From: Anaerohalosphaeraceae bacterium
GTDB lineage: Bacteria; Planctomycetota; Phycisphaerae; Sedimentisphaerales; Anaerohalosphaeraceae
DNA length: 49,339 nucleotides
Assembly: GCA_037479115.1 (NCBI GenBank)
Contig: JBBFLK010000014.1
Location: forward strand, 1 to 49,339
Direction: 5' to 3'
The notes beneath the pieces were generated by a model, which saw only the letters and a list, made by a program, of their open reading frames with translations, was not told the DNA's origin and ran no database searches. A program made the translations under genes and the position numbers. The first letter of the stretch is position 1, and each line of letters begins with the position of its first letter. Positions 1 through 7,787 of the stretch are shown piece after piece.

Positions 1-94
1 GCAAAAGCCCGATAATCGCTATCACCACCAGCAGCTCAATCAGCGTAAATCCCTTTTTCGGCCGACGTAAAACAGCTTTGCTTTGGTACATCAT
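1..94 (-). CDS. Type II/IV pseudopilin-like protein, N-terminal fragment (cut by window edge)
   Basis: Thirty-one codons are visible before the window ends. The peptide has a short basic leader followed by GFTLIELLVVIAIIGLL, the classical prepilin peptidase cleavage and N-methylation signal: cleavage before Phe, Glu at mature position 5, then a hydrophobic helix. Families with this start make type IV pili or type II secretion pseudopili; planctomycetes carry many such proteins of unclear role. Two adjacent ATG codons (94 and 91) are possible starts, with a purine-rich stretch just upstream. The gene lies 54 bp downstream of the FecR-like gene on the same strand, so it may belong to that sigma/anti-sigma transcript. 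The body of the protein is outside the window. Confidence 0.85.
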   Translation of the reverse strand, partial: MMYQSKAVLRRPKKGFTLIELLVVIAIIGLL

Positions 95-148
95 TTCTTT
101 CTCTCTCTGTTAAGGTTTCGATTTCCAGTTTGGCTTACGAATTGACGT

Positions 149-1810
149 TTATGGCTCCAGGACAAGCACCGGTGCCCCAAACAGGCACCAGTCGCCGTGT
201 TCTTCGTTAAATCCGGCAGGCACCTGCTTGCCGGGATGGGTCGTTGCCGCCAGGGTCAGAAATCGATCCTGGGGCCTCAGCTCCACAGAAATTCGGCAGA
301 ACTGGCTCTTCTGAACAGCCGGCTGGTAGAACCGCACCTTGCCGTCTACGAGCACATACAAATCCGCCAGACCGTATTCCGGCGCCGTGGCAGAGATGCC
401 TCCGACAGAATCAAACCGAAGGATGGCAGCTCCCTTGAGGGCCTGCCGTATTGCTTCCAAATCAAACGTGATGCCCTGATTGGCATGCAGGAAAATCGCA
501 GGACTTGCCGCATTCCCGTAATAAACCCCGTTCAAAGCCAGACCGGGACCGCCGCCGCCGAACGTCTGCTCCGTCCCATTGACAATGCTCACATAATAGC
601 GGCTGTTGGTAACCGGACATTCCTCAAAAATATCCCCCCGACTGGAGACAATCTGACGCCCGCGGGCGCTGTTCGGCACAAATATCCCATCAATAAACGG
701 ATGCCAGTCCACCGTGCGGTAACGATTGTCCGCCTCCGGAAAACGCCAGTAGTAATACTCATCCATCCGCATTCCGCGGGCTGTAGCCGGGTCAATTCCG
801 CATTCCAGGCAGCCCGTTCCCAGTCCGTTGCCGCCGCCGACCATATCCGCCAGATTCAGCGTCCGCTGTCCCTTCCAGACCATCTGGGTGCGGGTATCAA
901 TTCGCTGGGCAAAATGCGTCTCTTTGAGGGAAATCTCCTCTACAGTCCCTCCGCCGTCGCGGACTCGGCGGGCCTGGCCGGCCTCCACCGAATGTACATC
1001 CTGCTCACCGCGGCCGGTAACGAGGGAGGTTCGTCCTTTTGTCACATGCAGTTCAACCGAACAGTCCACATTCGCCTGAACCCCAAACTCCGTCCCCAAA
1101 TCCACAATCCGCATCCCATTGGCCAGGACTGTAAAACCGGACGCATAATCCGGCACACGGGCATAGACCCGTCCATAGGACAGCGAAAGCATATTGTCGG
1201 ATTTGCAGACAAATTCCGCCGGCCCTTCAATCACAACCCGCGCCCCGGAGTAAAACTCCACTTCAATCAGTCCCGACCGAAGAATCCGGGGCGTATCCGT
1301 ATTGTACAGCAAATCCTGAATCTTCAGTCCTTCTTCTCCATTCTGCCACCTGGGCTCTACCGCTTCGGCGACAAAGGCAACCGGCTCCCGTTCCGGCAAA
1401 AACTTCACCGAAGCGAAAAAAATCACCAGCGCCGCCATCGAGGCCGTCAAAGCCCACAGCGCCGCTTTCTGCCGGTCCGGACGATACACCGTCTTAGGAA
1501 CCGGCCGAGCAGCCGGCTCCTCGTCTTCCTCCGGCAGCTCGATCGAAGGAGCCACTCGCTCCTCCTCTGCAAACAACTTCAGCAGATGGAACTGTTCATC
1601 AATCTCGTTCACCGTCCCCAGCGAGGCCGACGGAATCACATTGCTTTTGCGAAGAGCCGATGCCACCAAATAAAAATCCATCGAATACCGCAGCGCCTCG
1701 GCATTCTCCGACAGCAGTTTGTTCAGATGCGCAATCTGCTCGTCCGATGCCTCGTTCTCGAGCATCTGATACAAAAGCAAATCCAGCTCTTCACGTCGGA
1801 ATTCGTCCAT
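149..1810 (-). CDS. FecR-domain anti-sigma-like membrane protein with NPCBM-like C-terminus
   Basis: About 553 residues. Residues 1-110 are an acidic cytoplasmic region; a single transmembrane helix lies near 115-137. Residues about 165-285 resemble FecR (RSGLIEVEFYSGARVVIEGP, then VDLGTEFGVQ), the extracytoplasmic part of sigma regulators. Residues about 420-553 look like an NPCBM/jelly-roll sugar-binding module: a beta-rich stretch with VLVDGKVRFY and a closing GDWCLFGAPVL. The family role is to hold or activate an ECF sigma factor in response to an outside signal. I start at ATG 1810 because GGGGACAG lies just upstream; an earlier GTG-type start at 1846 would overlap the sigma gene. The sigma gene ends 14 bp upstream, so the two are co-transcribed. 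The NPCBM call is by eye and is the least certain part. Confidence 0.82.
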   Translation of the reverse strand: MDEFRREELDLLLYQMLENEASDEQIAHLNKLLSENAEALRYSMDFYLVASALRKSNVIPSASLGTVNEIDEQFHLLKLFAEEERVAPSIELPEEDEEPAARPVPKTVYRPDRQKAALWALTASMAALVIFFASVKFLPEREPVAFVAEAVEPRWQNGEEGLKIQDLLYNTDTPRILRSGLIEVEFYSGARVVIEGPAEFVCKSDNMLSLSYGRVYARVPDYASGFTVLANGMRIVDLGTEFGVQANVDCSVELHVTKGRTSLVTGRGEQDVHSVEAGQARRVRDGGGTVEEISLKETHFAQRIDTRTQMVWKGQRTLNLADMVGGGNGLGTGCLECGIDPATARGMRMDEYYYWRFPEADNRYRTVDWHPFIDGIFVPNSARGRQIVSSRGDIFEECPVTNSRYYVSIVNGTEQTFGGGGPGLALNGVYYGNAASPAIFLHANQGITFDLEAIRQALKGAAILRFDSVGGISATAPEYGLADLYVLVDGKVRFYQPAVQKSQFCRISVELRPQDRFLTLAATTHPGKQVPAGFNEEHGDWCLFGAPVLVLEP

Positions 1811-1824
1811 CCACTGTCCCCGTT

Positions 1825-2343
1825 TTACGCCTGCAGCCGGACACACTGCACCAGTTGGCTGTGAATCCGGCTTAAAATCTTATACACATTGACAACCGAA
1901 AGCCCCAACAGCACCGCAATCTGCTTGGGCTTGAGGTCCTGATAATAGCGAAGTTCAATAAACCGCCGACTGCGAGGACTGAGCTGCTTTAGACACCGCT
2001 TGAGTTTCTCCAGCACTTCTTCGCCTTCTTTATCCAGCGTCCGACTGGCCGCCATCACCTGGTCAAAAAGACCGCTGTTCAAATCCACATGCACTGTCCG
2101 GTCTTTCTTCTTGCGGTATTCAAGAATCTTATAATAGGCCACCTGAATTCCCCAGGCCACGAAATCCTCAATCGGACGGCACTCTTCGTACTTCTGCCAC
2201 ATCGTATGAACCGTCTCCTGCAGGATGTCGTCAGCGTCTTCAAAATTGCGGACCACACTCAAAATAAAGGCGTATATCCGCATCTGCTTCTGCATCAGCA
2301 GGTTCAGAAATTCATCCGGCTTTACCTGGTCTTTTTTGTCCAC
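1825..2343 (-). CDS. ECF-type sigma-70 factor (Rhodopirellula/Verrucomicrobium type)
   Basis: 172 residues, the normal size of an ECF sigma factor with only regions 2 and 4. Region 2 is seen in AFILSVVRNFEDADDILQET near residues 26-45, which binds core polymerase and the -10 element. Region 4 is seen in LSPRSRRFIELRYYQDLKPK near 120-140, followed by a helix-turn-helix with LLGLSVVNVYKILSRI. The start is GTG at 2343 with only a weak purine-rich site upstream. The FecR-like membrane protein follows 14 bp later, the usual sigma/anti-sigma order, so activity is probably controlled by that partner. No clean promoter was found upstream; ECF factors often activate their own promoters, which would not match the housekeeping consensus. 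Confidence 0.9.
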   Translation of the reverse strand: MDKKDQVKPDEFLNLLMQKQMRIYAFILSVVRNFEDADDILQETVHTMWQKYEECRPIEDFVAWGIQVAYYKILEYRKKKDRTVHVDLNSGLFDQVMAASRTLDKEGEEVLEKLKRCLKQLSPRSRRFIELRYYQDLKPKQIAVLLGLSVVNVYKILSRIHSQLVQCVRLQA

Positions 2344-2506
2344 TATTCACTCTATCGAATAATCTTTCCTTTTGTAGTGCCCGAAAATGGGAAAAATTAG
2401 ACACGAAAAACACCAAAAAATGTTCGTTTTTTTAAAATTTGATTAAATAAAGACAAGGCATACCTTTTATTGGAATGTTTAACGAAAGCCGGCTGTTTTA
2501 AGAAAG

Positions 2507-2580
2507 GGTGGAAGAAGGGATTCGAACCCTCGACCCTCAGAACCACAATCTGATGCTCTAACCAGCTGAGCTACTTCCAC
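2507..2580 (-). tRNA. tRNA-His (GUG anticodon)
   Basis: The minus strand folds as a complete cloverleaf. The acceptor stem is GTGGAAG paired with CTTCCAC, the anticodon stem is TCAGA/TCTGA, the seven-base loop TTGTGGT carries anticodon GTG, and the T arm is GAGGGTTCGAATCCC. The base before position 1 is G (2581) and the discriminator is C, matching the extra G-1:C73 pair that marks histidine tRNAs. The CCA end is not encoded. A near-consensus promoter lies upstream at 2618-2646. Confidence 0.97.
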
Positions 2581-2617
2581 CGCACACGCCGCCGAAAACC
2601 GGCAGCCCAAAAAGGAC

Positions 2618-2646
2618 ATCCTATCGGACAAGAGGCCGCTTGTCAA
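2618..2646 (-). promoter_or_regulatory. Sigma-70 promoter for tRNA-His
   Basis: On the minus strand TTGACA (2646-2641) is followed after exactly 17 bp by TAGGAT (2623-2618). This is a perfect -35 and a good -10, about 37 bp upstream of the mature tRNA end. Confidence 0.8.
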
Positions 2647-2697
2647 TCCCCTCCCAAAAACGCCCGATTTTCCGAGTTTGTTTTTCTTTTTTGCGGC

Positions 2698-2725
2698 TTG
2701 ATTTGCCCCCGATGTCCCTTATAAT
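2698..2725 (+). promoter_or_regulatory. Sigma-70 promoter for the phosphofructokinase gene
   Basis: TTGATT at 2698-2703 is followed after 16 bp by TATAAT at 2720-2725. The start codon lies 51 bp downstream, leaving room for a short leader with the ribosome site. Confidence 0.7.
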
Positions 2726-2776
2726 TGTTCCCCCGATAAATCCAAAACAATCTGCTTTAAGAAAGGGGAAAATTCA

Positions 2777-3982
2777 ATGGCGAACGCGGTAGTCAGTCAA
2801 TCCGGCGGCCCTACGGGGGTTATCAACGCCTCGCTGGTCGGCGTGATTACGGAAGCAATCAAGCACAAAGAAATCGACAATCTTTATGGTGCGGTCCACG
2901 CCGTCTCCGGCATTGTAAAAGAAGACTTTATCGACCTGAAAAAGCTGTCTGTGGAAACCCTCCGACGTCTGGCCCTGTCGCCTTCCTCAGCCCTCGGCTC
3001 CAGCCGCGACAAGCCGGATGAGGAATACTGCAAAAAAATCCTCGATGTATTCCGCAAATACGATGTGGAATATTTCTACTACATCGGCGGCAACGATTCC
3101 GCCAACACCTGCTACATCATCAATAATATGGCCGAAAAGGTCGGCTATCAGTTCCGGGCCTTCCACGTCCCGAAAACCGTGGACAATGACCTGCTGGTGA
3201 CCGACCACTGCCCGGGCTACGGCACCGCCGCCAAGTTTGTCGCCTGCGCCCTGATCGGCGATGACCTCGACAACCGCGCTCTGCCGGGCATCAAAATCGA
3301 TGTCATCATGGGCCGGCACGCCGGCTTCCTGACGGCCGCCTCCGTACTCGGCAAGCAGCGGGATGACGATGGTCCGCATCTGGTTTATGTGCCCGAACGG
3401 CCGATTACGATGGACAAGTTCCTGGCGGATGTCGAGGCCGTCTATAAGAAGCTGGGCCGTTGCGTCGTGGCTGTCAGCGAAGGCATCTGCGATACCGATC
3501 ACGTCACCTGGACGGAAAAAATCGCCCAGACCGGCGAAAAAGACGCCCACGGCAACGTGCAGCTGTCCGGCACGGGCGCCTTGGCCGACTACCTGGCCGC
3601 TCAGGTAAAAACCAAACTGAAAGTCAAACGCGTCCGCGCCGACACCTTCGGATATCTGCAGCGCAGCTTTGCGGGCCTGCAGTCCGAAGTGGACCGGCAG
3701 GAAGCCGAAATGTGCGGGCGGATGGCCGTGCAGTACTCGATGAAGTACGACAACGGCTCCGTGGCGATGAAGCGAACCGGAAACGGCAAAAACTACGGTG
3801 TGGAATACTTCCCCACCGAGCTGGCCAACGTGGCTGAAAAGACCAAATCCCTGCCCGATGAGTTTATCAATCCGGAAGGCAACGGGATTACGCAGGCCTT
3901 TGTCGAATACGCCCTGCCGCTGGTGGGACAGCTGCCGCAGACCGAGTATCTGGGCAACTACCCGCGAATTAAGAAAAAGTAA
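2777..3982 (+). CDS. pfp: Pyrophosphate-dependent 6-phosphofructokinase
   Basis: 401 residues. The enzyme phosphorylates fructose 6-phosphate in glycolysis; the PPi type works in both directions and saves ATP. The phosphofructokinase core is clear: SGGPTG near residues 9-14, GGNDS at 104-108, PKTVDND at 132-138 and MGRHAGFL near 178-185. Two positions decide the phosphoryl donor in this family: ATP enzymes have Gly in GGDG and PGTIDND, while PPi enzymes have Asp and Lys. Here the motifs are GGND and PKTVDND, so the donor is most likely PPi. A ribosome site GAAAGGGG precedes ATG 2777. The gene stands alone behind its own promoter, with a terminator about 115 bp downstream. Confidence 0.93.
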   Translation: MANAVVSQSGGPTGVINASLVGVITEAIKHKEIDNLYGAVHAVSGIVKEDFIDLKKLSVETLRRLALSPSSALGSSRDKPDEEYCKKILDVFRKYDVEYFYYIGGNDSANTCYIINNMAEKVGYQFRAFHVPKTVDNDLLVTDHCPGYGTAAKFVACALIGDDLDNRALPGIKIDVIMGRHAGFLTAASVLGKQRDDDGPHLVYVPERPITMDKFLADVEAVYKKLGRCVVAVSEGICDTDHVTWTEKIAQTGEKDAHGNVQLSGTGALADYLAAQVKTKLKVKRVRADTFGYLQRSFAGLQSEVDRQEAEMCGRMAVQYSMKYDNGSVAMKRTGNGKNYGVEYFPTELANVAEKTKSLPDEFINPEGNGITQAFVEYALPLVGQLPQTEYLGNYPRIKKK

Positions 3983-4045
3983 AGTACTTCTCCCCACTGA
4001 AAAAGTGGATGGGGAAAAGCAAGGAAAATGCGGGACAGCTGTTTT

Positions 4046-4072
4046 CCAGGGGCTGGCGCCCGTGGCTAAATA
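4046..4072. repeat. Dispersed hairpin repeat, copy 1
   Basis: The core CCAGGGGCtggcGCCCGTGG is an 8-bp arm pair with one mismatch and a four-base loop, followed by CTAAATA. A second copy with the same design and trailing CTATTT lies at 20615-20640, so this is a dispersed element rather than a chance hairpin. There is no T-run directly after it. Confidence 0.55.
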
Positions 4073-4097
4073 GCGAGCCTGTTTTTATCAAAACAAA

Positions 4098-4135
4098 AAC
4101 GCCTGTCGGACTCGCTGTTCCGGCAGGCGTTTTTT
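4098..4135. terminator. Rho-independent terminator, probably bidirectional
   Basis: The stem CGCCTGTCGG/CCGGCAGGCG has a 10-bp loop and is followed by TTTTTT on the plus strand. On the minus strand the same stem is followed by TTTTTGTTTT. It ends pfp and could also end the candidate minus-strand small gene at 4146-4339. Confidence 0.85.
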
Positions 4136-4145
4136 ATTCGCCGGG

Positions 4146-4339
4146 TTATTTTCTGTAATAATCGGTCTTGTATTCCGTGATTATCGCCTCCAGCCCGCTT
4201 TTCGTACCATCAGCGGCGGCATCTGCTCGGGTTTGACCCGATTCATATCCGGCTTTACACAGCTCCGTAAATTCGGATAAACCTTAATCTCATAATTGAG
4301 CATAAGCCAAGGTACCGGTTTCTTCTCCAAACGCTTCAT
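4146..4339 (-). pseudogene. Possible small hypothetical gene broken by one base
   Basis: ATG at 4339 has a good ribosome site (AGGGG, six bases upstream). The frame runs 52 residues and stops at 4181. If one base is added to the A-run (tttt at 4199-4202 on the plus strand), the frame continues with SGLEAIITEYKTDYYRK to a stop at 4146 and gives 64 residues, ending just before a bidirectional terminator. I do not recognise the peptide. The ribosome site, sensible composition and terminator support a real small gene; its length and lack of known relatives argue for caution. It could equally be chance reading in a non-coding gap. Confidence 0.3.
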
Positions 4340-4484
4340 AGTCGGCCCCTATTTTGACGTTTCGCACTTCCCCTCTCTCATCGGCCGGAAGTTTGCCCAT
4401 CTTAACCGCCGCTCGCAGACATTTCTTCTATACCAAAACGCCCGATAATCGTATAATAAACAACATAAAAAACAGGAGACTTTT

Positions 4485-5216
4485 ATGGATTTGATTTTAC
4501 GTGAATCGAAAACCTCGGCGCACTTCAGCATCAGTTATGTGCTTGCAGGCGGCTGGAATGCCGACCCGAGCGTCCAGATAGATTTCCAGAAAGCCCTGCT
4601 CGAAAACGGACTGGAATTCTCCCAAACGCTGTTTTACAAAAACGGCTTTCAGCTCCGCCGGGAGCCGCCGTCTTCCCCGCTGCAAATCCTCCTCGAAAGC
4701 CCGGCCCCCCAGATTCATAATTTGAAGATTATCGCCCTGAATCCCAATTGCGACTTGGACTACTTCTGCCGGGAGGCGGAGGCCGTCACGATTGCCTACC
4801 AGCAAATCTGGCCGGCCGAACAATACCAGCTCCTGAACACCAGCGCCCGCATTGACCATCTGTACAGCACGAAGGTTCACGCCTTCCAGTACCTGTGGGA
4901 AAATCGGCTCAATCAGTCGCCGGAGGATTTTAAAACATTGGGCGGACGGCCCGTGCACGGCGGCGGACTGCGTCTGCTGATTCCGCCTCATGCCGCCGAA
5001 GGCCAGGAGCCGGTTACCATTGAGCTGCGCATTGAATCATTCCTTCGCGAGCCCCGCAAGCTTCTGGTCGAAACCGCCTTCACGTGGCCCAAACCGCGCG
5101 TCCTGTCAGGCGGCGAACGCTTCGACCCCAAACCTTACCTGCAAGCCGTCGAAAACTATGCCGCAACAGAGGTGTGGAACTTCATCACCCTCGGCTCCGG
5201 CTCGGACACCTTATAA
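4485..5216 (+). CDS. Hypothetical protein, 243 residues
   Basis: I do not recognise the family. The start ATG 4485 has a strong ribosome site (AGGAG, seven bases upstream). The protein has no signal peptide, no membrane helix and no obvious metal or nucleotide motif. It has mixed alpha/beta composition with features such as YVLAGGWNADPSV near residue 20 and GGRPVHGGGLRLLIPP around residues 155-170. The second half alternates hydrophobic and charged residues like a beta-rich fold. A soluble cytoplasmic protein is the safest description. It converges with the methyltransferase/reductase gene; only 15 bp separate the two stop codons and no clear terminator is visible. Confidence 0.8.
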   Translation: MDLILRESKTSAHFSISYVLAGGWNADPSVQIDFQKALLENGLEFSQTLFYKNGFQLRREPPSSPLQILLESPAPQIHNLKIIALNPNCDLDYFCREAEAVTIAYQQIWPAEQYQLLNTSARIDHLYSTKVHAFQYLWENRLNQSPEDFKTLGGRPVHGGGLRLLIPPHAAEGQEPVTIELRIESFLREPRKLLVETAFTWPKPRVLSGGERFDPKPYLQAVENYAATEVWNFITLGSGSDTL

Positions 5217-5231
5217 AAAACGCAAGGGCGG

Positions 5232-7088
5232 TCATAACTCCGAAATCGGGATGCGTCCCAGGGCCGCCAGGGCCATATCAACCTGTCCCAGCGGAGCACT
5301 GACGGCAAAGCCCGCCACGTGCGGGGCCAGCTGGGCAATCATTTCGTGGGCAATTTCGGCCCCGATGCGGCGCCCTTCCTGGCGGGTTTTGGCCTTGGCC
5401 ATGCGCTTCAGCAGCGCCTCCGGCACAACGACTCCCGGCACCTCGTTGGCCATAAACTCCGCATTTTTATAACTGACAAACGGCCAGATGCCCGCCAGAA
5501 TCGGGATGCGGCAGTTCTCCACCGTTGCCTGAAATGCATAAAACATTTCCAAATCAAACACCGGCTGCGTAATCGCATATTCCGCCCCGGCCTGCACCTT
5601 CAGACGAAAGCGGTCAATCTCCCGATGAATATCCGACGCCACCGGATTGGCCCCGACGCCGACGGTCAGCCCCAGCGGCTCCGGCAGAGGATTGCCCGCA
5701 ATGTCAATCCCGCGATTGAGATTTTGAACGACCCGCGTAAGGGCAATCGAATCCAAATCAAAAACCGCCGTAGCATTCGGGTATTCACCCAGTTTGGGGG
5801 GGTCGCCCGTAATAATCAGCACATTTCGCAGCCCGACGGCATACAGACCCAGCAAATCAGACTGAAGGCCGATGAGATTTTTATCCCGGCAGCAGACGTG
5901 CAGAATCGTCTCAATCCCAACCTCCTGCTCAATCTTGACGGCCGTAACCATCGGACTGAGCCGGGCGCTGGCACGGGGACCATCCGGAATATTGACCGCA
6001 TCAATTCCGTGCTGGGCACACAGGCGGGCCCGCTCGAGCACCCCGCGAAGGTCCACGCCGCGCGGCGGCGTCAATTCCACACACACAATCGGCTGGCCGG
6101 CAGCCAGTTTTGCCCCCAGTTTGGACCGTTCTTTGAGCGGCCGGGGCTCAACACCGGCTGGAGCGGACACTTCAATCCGGTTTGACGGCACAGACACAGC
6201 CGACGTCACCCGGTCCAGCGGACGAACGGCCTTGGCAATCTGACGAATATGTTCCGGCGTCGTGCCGCAACAGCCCCCGATTATCCGCGCCCCGTTTTCA
6301 AAAAACCGCTTGGCATATTCGGCCATATACTCCGGCGTGCACATATACAGCATCCGCCCATCCACCTGGCGGGGCAGGCCGGCATTGGGCTGCACGGAAA
6401 TCGGCTTGTCGGTAATCCCGCGAATCCGCTGGAGGGCCTCGAGCATATGAGAAGGTCCGACCGAACAGTTCAGTCCGACCGCCGCAACCGCCGGATGCTG
6501 GGCAACCGCCGAAAGGGCCTGTTCAATCGGGGTCCCAAAAACCGTCTGAGCGTGCTCCAAACAGGTCATCTGCGCCAGAATCGGCAGCTCGCACACCGAC
6601 CGAACCGCCTCCACGGCAATCAGAAGCTCCGCTTCGCTGCTGAAGGTTTCCAGCAGGAAGAAATCCACTTCTCCCTCGAACAGCGCCCGCGCCTGTTCGG
6701 CAAAAACCTGATGGAGCATGGAGGTCAATTCCGGGTCCGGAACCGGAATGTTTAATCCGCTGGGGCCCATCGAGCCGGCCACCAAAACCTCCACAGGCGC
6801 AGCGTCTTTGGCGATTTCCGCCGCCGTCTGGTTGAGGACCGCCGTTTTGTCCGCCAGCCCGAACCGCCCCAGTTTGATGCTGTTGGCGCCGAAGGTGTTC
6901 GTTTCAATAAAATCACAGCCCGCCTGGATATAGGCCTGATGGATTTCCCGTATCCAGTCCGGCCGAGATAAATTGAGCTCCTCAAAACAGGTGTTGACAA
7001 AAGCCCCCCGCTGATAGAGCATCGTGCCCATCGCCCCATCGCCGATGACAATGCCTTCCCGAATCCGCTGCAGCAAATCTTTTTTCAT
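5232..7088 (-). CDS. Bifunctional homocysteine S-methyltransferase / 5,10-methylenetetrahydrofolate reductase
   Basis: 618 residues, close to Bacillus YitJ-type fusions. Residues 1-290 are the zinc-dependent homocysteine methyltransferase: GDGAMGTMLY near 17-25, and the metal ligands in GLNC (205-208) and GGCC (271-274). Residues about 330-618 are the FAD-dependent MetF domain, opening with VCVELTPPRGVD and including ITGDPP. The protein reduces methylene-THF to methyl-THF and makes methionine from homocysteine. Family similarity begins right at MKKDLLQRIREG, so I start at ATG 7088. ATG 7097 and ATG 7118 are alternatives; 7118 has a GAGG 12 bases upstream. A promoter at 7098-7126 would place the RNA start within a few bases of 7088, suggesting a leaderless message. 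Confidence 0.9.
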   Translation of the reverse strand: MKKDLLQRIREGIVIGDGAMGTMLYQRGAFVNTCFEELNLSRPDWIREIHQAYIQAGCDFIETNTFGANSIKLGRFGLADKTAVLNQTAAEIAKDAAPVEVLVAGSMGPSGLNIPVPDPELTSMLHQVFAEQARALFEGEVDFFLLETFSSEAELLIAVEAVRSVCELPILAQMTCLEHAQTVFGTPIEQALSAVAQHPAVAAVGLNCSVGPSHMLEALQRIRGITDKPISVQPNAGLPRQVDGRMLYMCTPEYMAEYAKRFFENGARIIGGCCGTTPEHIRQIAKAVRPLDRVTSAVSVPSNRIEVSAPAGVEPRPLKERSKLGAKLAAGQPIVCVELTPPRGVDLRGVLERARLCAQHGIDAVNIPDGPRASARLSPMVTAVKIEQEVGIETILHVCCRDKNLIGLQSDLLGLYAVGLRNVLIITGDPPKLGEYPNATAVFDLDSIALTRVVQNLNRGIDIAGNPLPEPLGLTVGVGANPVASDIHREIDRFRLKVQAGAEYAITQPVFDLEMFYAFQATVENCRIPILAGIWPFVSYKNAEFMANEVPGVVVPEALLKRMAKAKTRQEGRRIGAEIAHEMIAQLAPHVAGFAVSAPLGQVDMALAALGRIPISEL

Positions 7089-7097
7089 TGGAGCCAT

Positions 7098-7126
7098 TGT
7101 ATACAAAATGGAATCCATCTTGTAAA
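7098..7126 (-). promoter_or_regulatory. Sigma-70 promoter for the methyltransferase/reductase gene
   Basis: On the minus strand TTTACA (7126-7121) is followed after 17 bp by TATACA (7103-7098) with an upstream TG. Only nine bases separate the -10 from ATG 7088, so transcription would begin within a few bases of the start codon. Confidence 0.5.
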
Positions 7127-7188
7127 GAAACCTCTTTGAAATAGAGAATATGGACCTGTTATGTTTTATAACGAACAACCAAAAACCC

Positions 7189-7216
7189 TTGCATTTTCGG
7201 GATATTTGCCTATACT
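7189..7216 (+). promoter_or_regulatory. Sigma-70 promoter for accBC
   Basis: TTGCAT at 7189-7194 and TATACT at 7211-7216 are separated by 16 bp, about 50 bp before the accB start. It is divergent from the methyltransferase/reductase promoter. Confidence 0.6.
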
Positions 7217-7265
7217 GACCGCTCAGTCTTGAAACCAAAATCCCCCTTAATAAGGATTGACTGGA

Positions 7266-7751
7266 ATGGCTGACAAACTGGATGACCTGAAAAAGGTACG
7301 GGAATTGATTAACCTGATGAAGGAAAACGACCTCATTGAGGTGGAAATTGTTGACGGGGACCAGAAAATTCACCTGAAACGTCCCCAGCCGGCAACAGCC
7401 CATTACGTTCCCTCGGTGGTCCCCATGGCTGCAGCTGCAGTCCCGGCAGCTTCGGTCCCCGCCCCAGCCGCCCCAAAAGCCCCGTCGGAATCCCCCAAAT
7501 CCGAAGAAAGCGGTCTGCTGGAAATCAAATCTCCCATCGTCGGCACCTTCTATGCCGCCCCCAATCCGGAGGCCGCCCCCTATGTCAAACCGGGGGACAA
7601 AGTCAAGCCCGATACAGTCGTCTGCATCGTCGAAGCCATGAAAGTAATGAACGAAATCAAGGCCGAAGTGTCCGGAACTATCGTGGAAGTCCTCGTCAAG
7701 GACGGTCAATCCGTCGAATACGGTCAGCCCCTTTTCCGCGTGCGACCCTAA
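7266..7751 (+). CDS. accB: Biotin carboxyl carrier protein of acetyl-CoA carboxylase
   Basis: 161 residues. The protein carries the biotin that shuttles carboxyl groups in the first step of fatty-acid synthesis. Residues 1-40 are the N-terminal domain. Residues about 45-80 are an Ala/Pro-rich flexible linker. Residues about 85-161 are the biotinyl domain with EAMKVMNE; Lys126 is the biotin site. ATG 7266 is chosen because AAGGA lies nine bases upstream; an in-frame TTG at 7257 sits too close to that site. accC follows 36 bp later in the usual accBC order. The carboxyltransferase genes accA and accD are not in the window. Confidence 0.95.
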   Translation: MADKLDDLKKVRELINLMKENDLIEVEIVDGDQKIHLKRPQPATAHYVPSVVPMAAAAVPAASVPAPAAPKAPSESPKSEESGLLEIKSPIVGTFYAAPNPEAAPYVKPGDKVKPDTVVCIVEAMKVMNEIKAEVSGTIVEVLVKDGQSVEYGQPLFRVRP

Positions 7752-7787
7752 GCCCGCCAAATCGTTTCGGAACAATTTGAGGAGATT

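Larger units (their letters stand above)
3983..4484. other. Intergenic stretch between pfp and the next plus-strand gene
   Basis: This 502-bp gap holds a dispersed hairpin repeat (4046-4072), a terminator (4098-4135) and a possible frameshifted minus-strand small gene (4146-4339). The rest shows no supported gene. A TATAAT at 4452-4457 could be the -10 of the gene at 4485, but no convincing -35 was found. Confidence 0.6.

Noticed and set aside
197-1864. Long plus-strand frame of 555 codons opposite the FecR-like gene
   Set aside because: It is the antisense shadow of a well-supported gene, rich in Arg, His and Pro with no domain or ribosome site. The same applies to the long antisense frames opposite proS (40185-42134), pfp (2987-3997), the transglutaminase gene (27803-29434) and the CotH gene (22844-24487).
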